This document shows, in pieces, positions 17,158-25,832 of a DNA stretch of 64,000 nt. Made by a program: the position numbers and the translations under genes. Each line of letters starts with the position of its first letter. Position 1 is the stretch's first letter. The DNA is from Aliamphritea ceti (lineage in GTDB: Bacteria; Pseudomonadota; Gammaproteobacteria; Pseudomonadales; Balneatricaceae): contig NZ_AP025282.1 in NCBI RefSeq assembly GCF_024347215.1, positions 682,001 to 746,000 of the forward strand, read 5' to 3'. The notes under the pieces were generated by a model, which was not told the DNA's origin, searched no databases, and saw only the letters and a list, made by a program, of their open reading frames with translations.

Positions 17158-18219
17158 ATGCCAAAAACCAGAGTGCTGATTGTTGATGATTCTGCGGTTG
17201 TTCGCAGTGTCATTAATGAGATGTTGTCTGCCGATGCTGATATAGAAGTCGTGGGTGAAGCTGTCGACCCCTATGATGCTAGGGACAAGATTAAGCAACT
17301 GCGTCCGGATGTGCTGACGCTGGATGTGGAAATGCCAAAAATGGATGGCATTACCTTTTTACGTAATCTGATGAAACTGAATCCGATGCCGGTAGTGATG
17401 TTATCTACCCTTACTCAGGAAGGCGCGGAAGTGACGTTACAGGCACTTGAGCTGGGAGCTGTAGATTTTATTGGTAAGCCGATGGCTTCCAGCTCTGACA
17501 GCCATTTAGAAAGTTTTCAGACAGACCTTATCAGTAAGGTGAAAGCCGCAGCGAGCGCGAGTCAGAAGTTACGTTTTCGCCGTACCCGTGTTGAGCCTGC
17601 CGATCGAATTGCCGCACCGGCACTTTCTGCAAAAGGCCAGGCTAAGGATCAGTTTAGGGTGGTTGCGGTGGGCTCATCAACCGGTGGTACAGAAGCGCTG
17701 CGCGATGTGCTGATCGGTTTGCCGACGAATATGCCGCCGATTGTTGTTACTCAACATATTCCTGCCAGTTTCAGTGAGCGTTTTGCCAATCGTTTAAATA
17801 CAGTATGCGATCTCACGGTTAAAGAAGCACAAGATGGTGATGTATTGGAAACCGGGCATGTATACATCGCGCCGGGTGACCAGCATTTAAAAATCAGAAA
17901 GCAGGGGCTGAGAATGATGTGCCGGCTGGATGACAGTGGTCCGGTTAACCGCCATCAGCCGTCGGTTGAGGTTTTGTTTAATTCATTAATGGAAATAGCG
18001 CCGGCCAATGTGACAGCCTTGATGTTAACGGGCATGGGGGAAGACGGAGCCAAAGCGATGAAATCACTGGCTGATGCCGGTGCGCATACCATTGTGCAGG
18101 ATGAAGCATCCAGCCTGGTGTGGGGGATGCCTGGAGCCGCTGTAAAATATGGTGCAGCTAAGGATGTGGTTGCACTGCAAAATATAGCTAAACGGTTAAT
18201 GCAACATCTGAACCGTTAG
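17158..18219 (+). CDS. cheB: Chemotaxis response regulator / protein-glutamate methylesterase CheB
   Basis: Removes receptor methyl groups when phosphorylated by CheA. An N-terminal receiver (Asp56 in LTLDVEMPKMDG, then GAVDFIGKP) is linked by about 45 residues to the esterase domain. That domain shows VGSSTGGTEAL (catalytic Ser174), the histidine in TQHIPASFSERF and the aspartate in TGMGEDGAKAM. 353 aa, a usual length. It completes the cheR-cheD-cheB adaptation set found in F7 loci; the next gene begins 20 bases later. Confidence 0.96.
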   Translation: MPKTRVLIVDDSAVVRSVINEMLSADADIEVVGEAVDPYDARDKIKQLRPDVLTLDVEMPKMDGITFLRNLMKLNPMPVVMLSTLTQEGAEVTLQALELGAVDFIGKPMASSSDSHLESFQTDLISKVKAAASASQKLRFRRTRVEPADRIAAPALSAKGQAKDQFRVVAVGSSTGGTEALRDVLIGLPTNMPPIVVTQHIPASFSERFANRLNTVCDLTVKEAQDGDVLETGHVYIAPGDQHLKIRKQGLRMMCRLDDSGPVNRHQPSVEVLFNSLMEIAPANVTALMLTGMGEDGAKAMKSLADAGAHTIVQDEASSLVWGMPGAAVKYGAAKDVVALQNIAKRLMQHLNR

Positions 18220-18239
18220 CTGAAGTGAGGTACTGTGTT

Positions 18240-19433
18240 ATGTGGCAAAAGAAAACCTTAGCAGGATTAGTTATAGCTGGAGCGCTGTTACTTGCACTGG
18301 CTCAGTTGTTGCCTGTATCGCAAATTATCATCTGGGCTGCCATTGCTGCAGTGTTAACCGGTGGAGTTGGATTCTTAATAGGAAATGAGTCGCCGGCTGA
18401 GGTTAAAGCTAAAGCAGTCGTCATTCATGACGACCACGTTGATGGTGAACTGAAGCATGCAATGGAAGAGCTTTCAGAGACGCTTACCCATGAAGCAACC
18501 ATTGTTAATCAGGAAATTGCCCGTGTTGATGCTCTGATTAAAGAAGCTGTTACCCTGATGTCAGACAGTTTTCACAGCCTGCATGGACTCACGAGCCAAC
18601 AGTCTGATCTGACAGCACAGATTATTACCCGCACTGAAGATGAAGAAAGCCACGGCACTGCTGAAGATTTCAACATTCAGACTTTTATCAATGAAACCGG
18701 ATCGATTCTGGATCAGTTCGTACAGGTAATGGTTAATGTCAGCAAAAACAGTTTGGAAACTGTGCATTACATAGACGACATGGTGGAGAAGCTGGATGGT
18801 ATTTTCAGTCTGATCGAAAATGTTGAGGGGCTGGCCAGCCAGACAAATCTGTTAGCGCTGAATGCCAGCATTGAAGCCGCAAGGGCTGGTGAAGCTGGAC
18901 GTGGCTTTGCGGTGGTGGCCGATGAAGTGAGAACACTGTCAGTGAATTCAGGTGACCTGAATAACAAAATTCGTGAGGAAATGGCGTCGGCACGATCCAC
19001 AATTGATACCTTGCGAAGCACGGTATCAGGAATGGCTGCCACAGATCTGAGTGACACTATAGGTACCAAAGAGAAAATGACTGAAATGCTTGATTTCATG
19101 GCTCACAATGGTGAATTCATGAATTCTAAAGTAACTGAGATTTCGCAGCTCAGTAAGCAAATCGATTCAACGGTGGATAACGCCGTACGTTCACTGCAGT
19201 TTGAGGATATTGCCTCTCAGGCACTGAACTCAATGGAACATAATGTAAGTTCGCTGAATGAGATTGCGACGCTGGTGGATGAAATGACAACACCGGAAGG
19301 TAATCTTGATACAGCGGCGACCCTGCGTTGTCAGCATCGTTGTGAAGAGCTGAGGGTAACTGCCAAGACACGGAATGAAGGCCGTACTGTGGCACAGAAT
19401 GATATGGATGAAGGCGAAATTGAACTGTTCTGA
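18240..19433 (+). CDS. Short membrane-anchored methyl-accepting-like protein
   Basis: 397-aa receptor-like protein. A GTG at 18225 is possible, but the ATG at 18240 with GAGG nine bases before it is preferred. Two adjacent N-terminal helices (about 6-50) have no periplasmic domain and no HAMP. A coiled coil leads to a variant signalling tip (LASQTNLLALNASIEAARAGEAGRGFAVVADEVRTLS). It lacks a recognisable input domain, so it may sense membrane state or serve as an array component. The C terminus is acidic and ends in EGEIELF, like CheD's tail. It lies between cheB and the partner-switch genes, as in Vibrio cluster III. Confidence 0.87.
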   Translation: MWQKKTLAGLVIAGALLLALAQLLPVSQIIIWAAIAAVLTGGVGFLIGNESPAEVKAKAVVIHDDHVDGELKHAMEELSETLTHEATIVNQEIARVDALIKEAVTLMSDSFHSLHGLTSQQSDLTAQIITRTEDEESHGTAEDFNIQTFINETGSILDQFVQVMVNVSKNSLETVHYIDDMVEKLDGIFSLIENVEGLASQTNLLALNASIEAARAGEAGRGFAVVADEVRTLSVNSGDLNNKIREEMASARSTIDTLRSTVSGMAATDLSDTIGTKEKMTEMLDFMAHNGEFMNSKVTEISQLSKQIDSTVDNAVRSLQFEDIASQALNSMEHNVSSLNEIATLVDEMTTPEGNLDTAATLRCQHRCEELRVTAKTRNEGRTVAQNDMDEGEIELF

Positions 19434-19502
19434 GTCAGGACGTTTAGTTTTCGTTGGAGTATTCATCATCTGAATTTGAACACTTAATACCTGAGGTATT
19501 CG

Positions 19503-19811
19503 ATGTCTGTTACTGCTATCACCTCCGACGATAAGAAAACTGTTGATATCCATGTTGCTGAACAGTTTGATTATTCTGCACACCAGTCTTTTCGCGAGGC
19601 ATACCGTTTCGTTGATCAGCCTGGCACTTTGTTTCGGGTTAATCTGTCAAAGGCTACTTACATGGACAGTTCGGCGCTGGGAATGATTCTGTTGCTCAAA
19701 GAACATGCTGATAGTCTGTCCGGAAAAGTTGTCCTGTTTCAGCCTAACTCAGCTGTGAATAAGATTCTTTCAATTGCTAAGTTCGATCAATTTGTCTCGA
19801 TAGAAGCATAA
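19503..19811 (+). CDS. STAS anti-sigma factor antagonist (HsbA/CrsA-like)
   Basis: 102-aa STAS protein with an intact phosphorylation site: YMDSSALGMILLLKE, where the second Ser (Ser57) corresponds to the phosphoserine of SpoIIAA-type antagonists. It lies 2 bases before a gene encoding receiver, PP2C phosphatase and anti-sigma-kinase-like domains. That arrangement is shared by HsbA/HsbR in Pseudomonas and CrsA/CrsR in Shewanella, so it is likely the switch substrate. Its partner is probably FlgM or a sigma factor, but none is encoded here. Confidence 0.9.
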   Translation: MSVTAITSDDKKTVDIHVAEQFDYSAHQSFREAYRFVDQPGTLFRVNLSKATYMDSSALGMILLLKEHADSLSGKVVLFQPNSAVNKILSIAKFDQFVSIEA

Positions 19812-19813
19812 AT

Positions 19814-21535
19814 ATGACAACTGCTGAGAAACTGCCAAGCAATCCTAATCTAGTCCTGATTGCGGATGATATGACACTCAACCAGCGCTTGCTGGAAAAG
19901 ATGGTCACTAACATGGGATTGGTGGCTGAGTTTGCGTCAAACGGTTTTGAAGCGGTAGAAAAGTATCTGGCGCACAGGCCCTCGTTGATTCTCATGGATA
20001 TAAATATGCCTGAGATGGGCGGCGTTGAAGCTACCAGACAAATTAAGCATTTAGCTGCTGATGACTTTATTCCTATTATTTTTGTTTCCGGTGCGGAAGG
20101 TCAGGATATTATCCGCAATGCTATAGATGCCGGCGGAGATGATTTTATTCAACGGCCTTTTCCTTTTGAGTTACTGGAAGGCAAGATCGTTGCTCTACGA
20201 AGAATCGCAGAACTCTACCAGCAAGTAGCCGAGCTCAATCAGATCAGGCAGGATGAAGTGGAAGTCGCTGAACAGCTGTTTAGTGGTGCTATTGAATCTT
20301 CAAATGTTGGTTTAGATACCATACGTATGCATAAGCAGCCGGCGACTACTTTTAGCGGCGATGTGCAGCTCACAGCTTACCGCCCCAACGGTGATCTTAA
20401 TATTTTACTGGGTGATTTTACTGGTCATGGCCTGACTTCGACGCTGGGCGCACTGCCATTGGCTGAAACCTTTCGGGCTATGACCGCTAAAGGTTATGCA
20501 GCAGAAGAAGTTATTGCTCAAATTAACGCCAAGTTATTCAGATTATTGCCCACCGGACTTTTCCTTGCAGTTGCTGTAGTGACTTTGGAAGTAGATGGCA
20601 CAGCAAGGATCTGGAATGGTGGTTTGCCCGACGTAATGGTGTTTAGCCATGGGGAGCTGGTAAAGCGGGTCAGTTCCAGTCACCCGCCGTTGGGGATTCT
20701 GCCGCAGGTGAATGAGTTAAGTTTTGAAATTAGCAATATTCAGCCCGAAGACCATATTCTGATGATCAGTGATGGTGTACTCGAAGCTGAGAATGCAGAA
20801 GGCGATATGTTCGGTGAAGCCCGGATGTTTGCAGCTATTACGGATCCTCAGTATCGCAATAAATATTCTCTGGTAGACAGTGTGCTTACCAGTTTGCAGC
20901 ACTTCGTACGTGAATTTCCCCAAAGGGATGATATTTCGCTGATCGATATTCCTGGTAATTCAGTGCAGTCTGAACACAGTTTTACAGCGACTTCTCAGCT
21001 GGATATTAATGATAATGACAGTGATGAGCTGGATATCTGGGACTGGGGGCTGGAACTGCAGGGCCGCAGTCTGGCGCGTATTGATCCGGTAGCTCAGGCA
21101 CTAAGCCGGCTGCAGGAGTCTGAAGGCGAAGGTGATCACTGGCATACCGTTTTCAGTATTCTTACCGAACTCTACGTGAATGCACTGGATCATGGTGTAC
21201 TCAAACTTGAGTCCAGTTTAAAAGACTCACCGGAAGGTTTTGCGCGTTATTTCAGTGAGCGTGAACAAAGGCTGGAAACGCTGAGCTGGGGCTCTGTGTC
21301 TTTACATGTGCAGCATGCCCGGTTGGCAGCTGGTGGCAGGGTATTCATCCGTATAGAAGACAGCGGAGAAGGCTTTGACTTTCAACCATGGCTAAACCAG
21401 GAAAATACCTACAATATAGGTATTGGTGCATTGAGTGGCCGTGGCATCGAACTGGTATCAGGTCTCTGTGAGAGTGTTGAGTACAGCAACCATGGCGCGA
21501 CTGTTGAAGTTGTCTATGTGTATAGCAACGCTTAA
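19814..21535 (+). CDS. Receiver-PP2C phosphatase-HATPase partner-switch regulator (HsbR/CrsR-like)
   Basis: 573-aa three-domain protein. The N-terminal receiver has phospho-acceptor Asp62 (LILMDINMPEMGG). The SpoIIE/RsbU-type phosphatase (about 165-380) shows FSGDVQL, GDFTGHG, ISDGVLEAEN and QRDDISL. The C-terminal GHKL domain has the N box TELYVNALDHG, G1 box EDSGEGFDF and G2 box GRGIELV, resembling anti-sigma kinases. It can thus both phosphorylate and dephosphorylate the STAS antagonist encoded 2 bases upstream, with the receiver, presumably phosphorylated by CheA, choosing the output. It ends the chemosensory operon, 5 bases from convergent proX-like. Confidence 0.92.
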   Translation: MTTAEKLPSNPNLVLIADDMTLNQRLLEKMVTNMGLVAEFASNGFEAVEKYLAHRPSLILMDINMPEMGGVEATRQIKHLAADDFIPIIFVSGAEGQDIIRNAIDAGGDDFIQRPFPFELLEGKIVALRRIAELYQQVAELNQIRQDEVEVAEQLFSGAIESSNVGLDTIRMHKQPATTFSGDVQLTAYRPNGDLNILLGDFTGHGLTSTLGALPLAETFRAMTAKGYAAEEVIAQINAKLFRLLPTGLFLAVAVVTLEVDGTARIWNGGLPDVMVFSHGELVKRVSSSHPPLGILPQVNELSFEISNIQPEDHILMISDGVLEAENAEGDMFGEARMFAAITDPQYRNKYSLVDSVLTSLQHFVREFPQRDDISLIDIPGNSVQSEHSFTATSQLDINDNDSDELDIWDWGLELQGRSLARIDPVAQALSRLQESEGEGDHWHTVFSILTELYVNALDHGVLKLESSLKDSPEGFARYFSEREQRLETLSWGSVSLHVQHARLAAGGRVFIRIEDSGEGFDFQPWLNQENTYNIGIGALSGRGIELVSGLCESVEYSNHGATVEVVYVYSNA

Positions 21536-21540
21536 ATTTT

Positions 21541-22716
21541 TTACTGGCTGGCGACAGCCGCTGATGCGGTTTGAGTTTCCTGGCCACTCTGGTCAGTGCT
21601 CTCAGAATTTTCAGGTTGAGTTGCTGTTATTTCCGAGGATGGAGAAACTGCCTGCTCTGCTGGCGCAGCTTCTCTGGCTTGCTCCAGCCACTCATCGAAA
21701 GTTTTACGATTCTTTTTTATCCAGCGAACAGCATGACGCTGAATATCTTCCGGTGATTTCTCGCCACGCATCATTTTCAGATTCTGTGCGCTTTCGTCTG
21801 CGGCCGGTATTTGTAACAGAGATAAAAAAGTCCGTGCTACCGGGTTGTCTGTTGCAAACTTCAGATTCATAACTGCTTTTATCTGATCTTCTGCAAAACC
21901 CAGCTCAGTAGCGGACTTTTCGCCATTCGAAGGCGCTTTGCTGTTGGTGTTTGCAGGTGTGGTACTGGTCTGGAGAACGACGCCTTCAAGAGTTTCAGGA
22001 GGCTCAACCGTTAGCCAGACGACATCTTTGCCAGGCTTAAGGATGCTGGAAATCCACTGTGGCTGCCAGGTGTAGTAGAGAATAGGCTTGCCGGATTTAT
22101 GACGTTTAATAGTCGCCTTCATAAGGGCAAAGTAATCCCCTCTGTTATGGCTAACAGTCTTTTTGAGACCATATGTGTCGAGATGCCCTTCGATGATATC
22201 TTTACATCCCCAGTCAGGATTACAGCCAATTAGATCAGCTCTGCCGTCTTTATCGGTATCAAATATCGCTGCTTTTTCCGGGTCTTCGAGATCATTCAGG
22301 CTGTTTATTGCGTACTTCTCGGCAGTTTTTTTATCGATCAGATAACCTTGCTTCAGGCCGGGTATGATATTGCCGGCTTTAAAAATTTTATCGCTTCCAC
22401 CTGCTTTCTGAAAAAAGTCATTGTGCAGCACATCCCACATATGAATGCTGAAATCGCCATCACCATAAGCCAGTGCCAGCAGCATAGTTGCATAACCTGT
22501 TTGCTTCGCAGGGAGAACGTTGTAGCCGAGTTCTTTCAGGCCTGCAATGGCTATTTCGCCACGAAAATGTTCTTCAGGCAGCGATGAAAATATTGGTGTA
22601 ATACTGATGTCATTGCCAGGAAGCAGTTGTGGGGCTTCATCGCTGGCAGCGCTGGTTATCTGACTAAATGCCGTTAATACCCAGATACCTATAAGTGCTT
22701 TAGCGATTTTTAACAT
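21541..22716 (-). CDS. ProX-like glycine betaine/choline substrate-binding protein (orphan)
   Basis: Periplasmic solute-binding protein of the OpuAC/ProX family, probably for quaternary ammonium osmolytes. A signal peptide (about residues 1-23) precedes a fold with YGDGDFSIHMWDVLHNDFF, a CNPDWGCKDIIEGHL segment (paired Cys as in ProX) and YYTWQPQWISS, all typical aromatic-box surroundings. No ATPase or permease gene lies beside it, so it must serve a distant ABC system or act alone. The last 45 residues form a low-complexity Ala/Ser/Glu/Gln tail not expected in ProX. A strong AGGAGG site precedes the ATG. Confidence 0.88.
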   Translation of the reverse strand: MLKIAKALIGIWVLTAFSQITSAASDEAPQLLPGNDISITPIFSSLPEEHFRGEIAIAGLKELGYNVLPAKQTGYATMLLALAYGDGDFSIHMWDVLHNDFFQKAGGSDKIFKAGNIIPGLKQGYLIDKKTAEKYAINSLNDLEDPEKAAIFDTDKDGRADLIGCNPDWGCKDIIEGHLDTYGLKKTVSHNRGDYFALMKATIKRHKSGKPILYYTWQPQWISSILKPGKDVVWLTVEPPETLEGVVLQTSTTPANTNSKAPSNGEKSATELGFAEDQIKAVMNLKFATDNPVARTFLSLLQIPAADESAQNLKMMRGEKSPEDIQRHAVRWIKKNRKTFDEWLEQAREAAPAEQAVSPSSEITATQPENSESTDQSGQETQTASAAVASQ

Positions 22717-23017
22717 GACAACGTACCTCCTGACGCACGTACTGCTACTACCGTGTTCTGTTAAGTGCAGGGGAATGACAGAGTTTAAAATTAGCCCGGG
22801 TGTAAACCCTTTGAAAACGCTCTGTTTGAAACATTACCTCCATGTGTTCGTGAGTACGCTGCATATAAGTTCGGCTAGCCTAGCATATATGGGTTCGTGT
22901 CTGGGATGAATTTCGGGTGAATGTTGGCATTTTGGGGCTTGTTTTCAGCCTTAACTCTTACTTAACCCCAGGTGTTTTATGCTTAGTTTTTTATGGCTAA
23001 GTGCAGGAGAAATAAAG
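22717..23017. other. Divergent intergenic region between proX-like and mipA-like genes
   Basis: About 300 bases carrying the promoters of both genes. The proX-like gene has AGGAGG (minus strand, about 22730). A short inverted repeat CTTAG/CTAAG (22982-23001) lies just before the mipA-like ribosome site AGGAGA at 23005-23010. I found no convincing operator. Confidence 0.5.
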
Positions 23018-23782
23018 GTGAAACAACAAGCTAAATTAGTAGGGTTGGGAACAGTTGGCCTGGTAGCAGGCATTTGGGCGGGTGCTGGTGTTGCTGCTGA
23101 AAGCGAGCCGGAACTGAATATCAGTCTGGGGCTGGGTATTGGGTCTGGTGAGTCGATTTATCAGGGAATTGATGATGAGACCGATGTGCTGCCTCTGTTT
23201 GATATTGAATACGGAAATTTTTATATCTCAGGCCTTGAAGCGGGTTATACCTTTTATGAAACAGAGACGCTGAGTTTGTATGCAGCTGTTGCCGGTGATG
23301 ATCTGGACGGTGAACGCACTGACAGTAAACAGTTACGTGATATGGGTGACGTAGACAGTGGTACTAACCTGGTGCTTGGCGCTGAAATGTTTACAGATAT
23401 TGGTTTGTTAAGTGCGTCTGTTGCTCAGGATGTTGCTGATGAGCATAAAGGCACACAAGTGAATTTTGGTTGGGGAGTACCAGTTGAATTTGGCGATTTG
23501 ACTATTTTCCCTGAAGTTAAAGCCAGTTGGGTAAGCGATAAACTGGTGAATCATTACTACGGTGTGACGACTAGCCAGGCTCGTGCAGGACGCGCTGCTT
23601 ATCAGGGTGACAGTGCCTGGATTTATGGCTTTGGCGTATCCGCTGAGTATGCACTTAGCAAAGACTGGACTGTTATGGCAGCGGTTGAGTATGAAGCCTA
23701 TAGTGATGAAATTACTGACAGTTCTATCGTTGATGAAGACGATTCTGTCGGTATGATGATGGGCATTCGTTACCAGTTTTAA
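23018..23782 (+). CDS. MipA/OmpV family outer-membrane protein
   Basis: Outer-membrane beta-barrel of the MipA/OmpV type, proposed to scaffold murein enzymes (MipA) or act as a small porin. The start is GTG at 23018, with AGGAGA seven bases before; the ATG at 22979 lacks a site and would spoil the signal peptide (VKQQAKLVGLGTVGLVAG..GVAA). Alternating hydrophobic strands, GIGSGESIYQGIDDETDVLPLFDIEYGN-like entry and the terminal GIRYQF fit an outer-membrane barrel. Such genes often lie near two-component systems, and here one converges on it from the right. Confidence 0.85.
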   Translation: MKQQAKLVGLGTVGLVAGIWAGAGVAAESEPELNISLGLGIGSGESIYQGIDDETDVLPLFDIEYGNFYISGLEAGYTFYETETLSLYAAVAGDDLDGERTDSKQLRDMGDVDSGTNLVLGAEMFTDIGLLSASVAQDVADEHKGTQVNFGWGVPVEFGDLTIFPEVKASWVSDKLVNHYYGVTTSQARAGRAAYQGDSAWIYGFGVSAEYALSKDWTVMAAVEYEAYSDEITDSSIVDEDDSVGMMMGIRYQF

Positions 23783-23810
23783 TTAACGTCCTCCCCTGAC
23801 GTACTGGTAT

Positions 23811-23840
23811 AAAAAAACGCTGCACATGCAGCGTTTTTTT
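23811..23840. terminator. Bidirectional terminator between mipA-like gene and sensor kinase
   Basis: A 13-bp perfect stem (A7-CGCTGC with GCAGCG-T7) and loop ACAT, placed 28 bases after the mipA-like stop and 11 before the convergent kinase stop. Confidence 0.94.
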
Positions 23841-23851
23841 AAGCCTGAATT

Positions 23852-25153
23852 TTATACCTCAGTGATGAGGTACTCAGGCCATTGCAGGGTAGCGATAGCA
23901 CCGTCTTCAACATACTGTAATTCCAGTTGCCAGTTCAGTTTTTGACAGATTTGCTGTACCAGATGGATGCCCAGCCCAAAACTATTATCGCTGTCAGTGA
24001 GAGTAGCGCCTTCGTCATGATTTTCGATTCGCAGATACTGCTCACCGATTTCAATTTCGATACTACCTTCCTGGGTATGCTGAAAAGCATTGCGCAACAG
24101 ATTGTTCAATACAATGCGTAAAGGTGTTACCGGAAGTATTTTATAACCGGAAAAAGTCTCTTGCAGGCTTAGCTCAACAGGTTTGCTTTCCAGTAAATAT
24201 CCTAAATCTTCAACCAGTTCCTTAACCAGTTGGGCAGGTACTGCATTTTCCTGCTTCGGCGCGGTTTCATTTTCTCTGGATAGCCACAAGAGGGTTTCTG
24301 TCAGTTGCTGCATGCTGGCGTTGGCCCGGTTAACCCGCTCCAATGGGCGCTGCAGAGTTTGCGGCGGTTCCATGCGTGCAAGTAATTCCATATTGGCTTT
24401 TATAACGGCTATGGGCGTGCGTAATTCGTGGCTGGCGTTACGTAAAAAACGGTGTTCTTTTTCCAGTAAGTCGGCAATACGCAGAAAAGCGCTTTGTAAC
24501 TGATTGGCTATCTGGTTAAGGTCATGGAAATAAAAATCCGGTACTGGTTGCTGCAATTTTTCGAAAGATAACTCTTTAGCCCATTTGGCCAGTGCGTCAC
24601 TGCGACGGGTCAGACGGCGGCCATAGAGCCAGACTGCAAGAATCATCAGAAATACATAGCCGCCACCGACATACAGCCCGCTGTCGAACAGGCGATCGAA
24701 TTCGTTACGTTGTTCCTGGGATAATTTATCGGCATCGAGATCTGCAACAGCATAAAGAATACGCTGATCGGGCAAACGGTGTGGATAAATAAGCAGAAAA
24801 CGGGAGCCTTCCCAATCCAGGTCACCGTTAGGCGACCATTCCGTTTCAAGATACTCCCCGTCACGTAGTTCATCGAAAGGAATTATCTGATGATACAAAT
24901 CCGGAGCAGCGCGCCAGTCATCAATGTAGAAGTTCAGCAGACCGGTATCCGGTAAAGTCGTCTCAGGATTATCGATATAGCGTGCTTCGAAATCCTCGAT
25001 CTCGAATTGCATACTGAGCTGAACCATTTCTTCAAGACCACGGGTAATGCTGCGGTCTAAAAGCACGGTATAAATCAGAGCAGTGAAGAGCGTAAGGCTG
25101 ACTATGAGCAGGCTGAATTGCCTGCGCATAGTACGTTTTCCGCGTTTAAACAT
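23852..25153 (-). CDS. Sensor histidine kinase of the RND efflux operon
   Basis: Membrane kinase, last gene of the five-gene efflux operon. I chose ATG 25153 (GGGAAA before it; overlaps the regulator stop by 8 bases); ATG 25129 is also possible and a longer start at 25171 less so. Two helices flank a periplasmic sensor of about 125 residues. H box FLRNASHELRTPIAVIKANME, N box NNLLRNAFQH, G2 FGLGIHLV. The G1 box is unusual: RIENHDEGATL instead of DxGxG, and only about ten residues separate it from G2, so the ATP lid is minimal. It probably senses a pump substrate or envelope stress and controls the operon's own expression. Confidence 0.89.
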   Translation of the reverse strand: MFKRGKRTMRRQFSLLIVSLTLFTALIYTVLLDRSITRGLEEMVQLSMQFEIEDFEARYIDNPETTLPDTGLLNFYIDDWRAAPDLYHQIIPFDELRDGEYLETEWSPNGDLDWEGSRFLLIYPHRLPDQRILYAVADLDADKLSQEQRNEFDRLFDSGLYVGGGYVFLMILAVWLYGRRLTRRSDALAKWAKELSFEKLQQPVPDFYFHDLNQIANQLQSAFLRIADLLEKEHRFLRNASHELRTPIAVIKANMELLARMEPPQTLQRPLERVNRANASMQQLTETLLWLSRENETAPKQENAVPAQLVKELVEDLGYLLESKPVELSLQETFSGYKILPVTPLRIVLNNLLRNAFQHTQEGSIEIEIGEQYLRIENHDEGATLTDSDNSFGLGIHLVQQICQKLNWQLELQYVEDGAIATLQWPEYLITEV

Positions 25154-25832
25154 CGCTTTCCCGTAATACAAATCCTTGTTGGGACAAAGTTTGAATCATT
25201 GCCTGGTCAAATGGTTTATCGACCTGCTGACGCAGGTTATACATGTGTACCTTCAGGCTGTTGGTATCCGGTGGGCTGTCCTGCCACAGGCTGTATTCCA
25301 GATCTTTACGGCTAACCGGATTAGGACTGGCGCGCATCAGGGTTTCTAGCAGTGTCCAGCAGCTGGGTGTTAGCTTCAGCGTTACATCGTCACGACTGGC
25401 ATGGCGACTATCCAGGTTCAGGGTCAGGTTACCTACCTGGAGTTTACGTACCTGACCGCTGCGGCGAACTGCCAGAGAACGAATGCGCATTGTCAGCTCT
25501 TCCATGGCAAACGGCTTAACCAGATAGTCATCAGTGCCAGCCCGGAAGCCTGCTATTTTATCTTCCAGAGTATCCCTTGCCGTTAGCATAAGTATTGGCG
25601 TATCTATGCCTTGCTGGCGGAGTTTTTCGCAAAGGGTAATGCCGTCCATACGGGGCAGCATTAAATCCAGAACTAATACCTGATAACTGTTCTCAGTGGC
25701 CAGTTTCAGGCCTGACTGACCGTTATAGGCGTGATCACAGGTGATATTCTCCAGCGCCAGAAAATCAGCTGTAGAGCTGGCCAGATCAATGTCGTCTTCG
25801 ACCAGCAAAATCTCAATACTAGGGTGTGTCAT
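25146..25832 (-). CDS. OmpR-family response regulator of the RND efflux operon
   Basis: 228-aa transcription factor. The receiver has phospho-acceptor Asp56 in LVLDLMLPRMDG, then LTARDTLEDKIAGFRAGTDDYLVKPF. The output domain is a winged helix with TPSCWTLLETLM and a degenerate C-terminal wing (IQTLSQQGFVLR). Its ATG overlaps the RND gene's stop in ATGA, so regulator and pump are translated together. This means the two-component system is induced along with its target, giving positive or negative feedback; the direction cannot be read from sequence. Confidence 0.93.
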   Translation of the reverse strand: MTHPSIEILLVEDDIDLASSTADFLALENITCDHAYNGQSGLKLATENSYQVLVLDLMLPRMDGITLCEKLRQQGIDTPILMLTARDTLEDKIAGFRAGTDDYLVKPFAMEELTMRIRSLAVRRSGQVRKLQVGNLTLNLDSRHASRDDVTLKLTPSCWTLLETLMRASPNPVSRKDLEYSLWQDSPPDTNSLKVHMYNLRQQVDKPFDQAMIQTLSQQGFVLRESDV

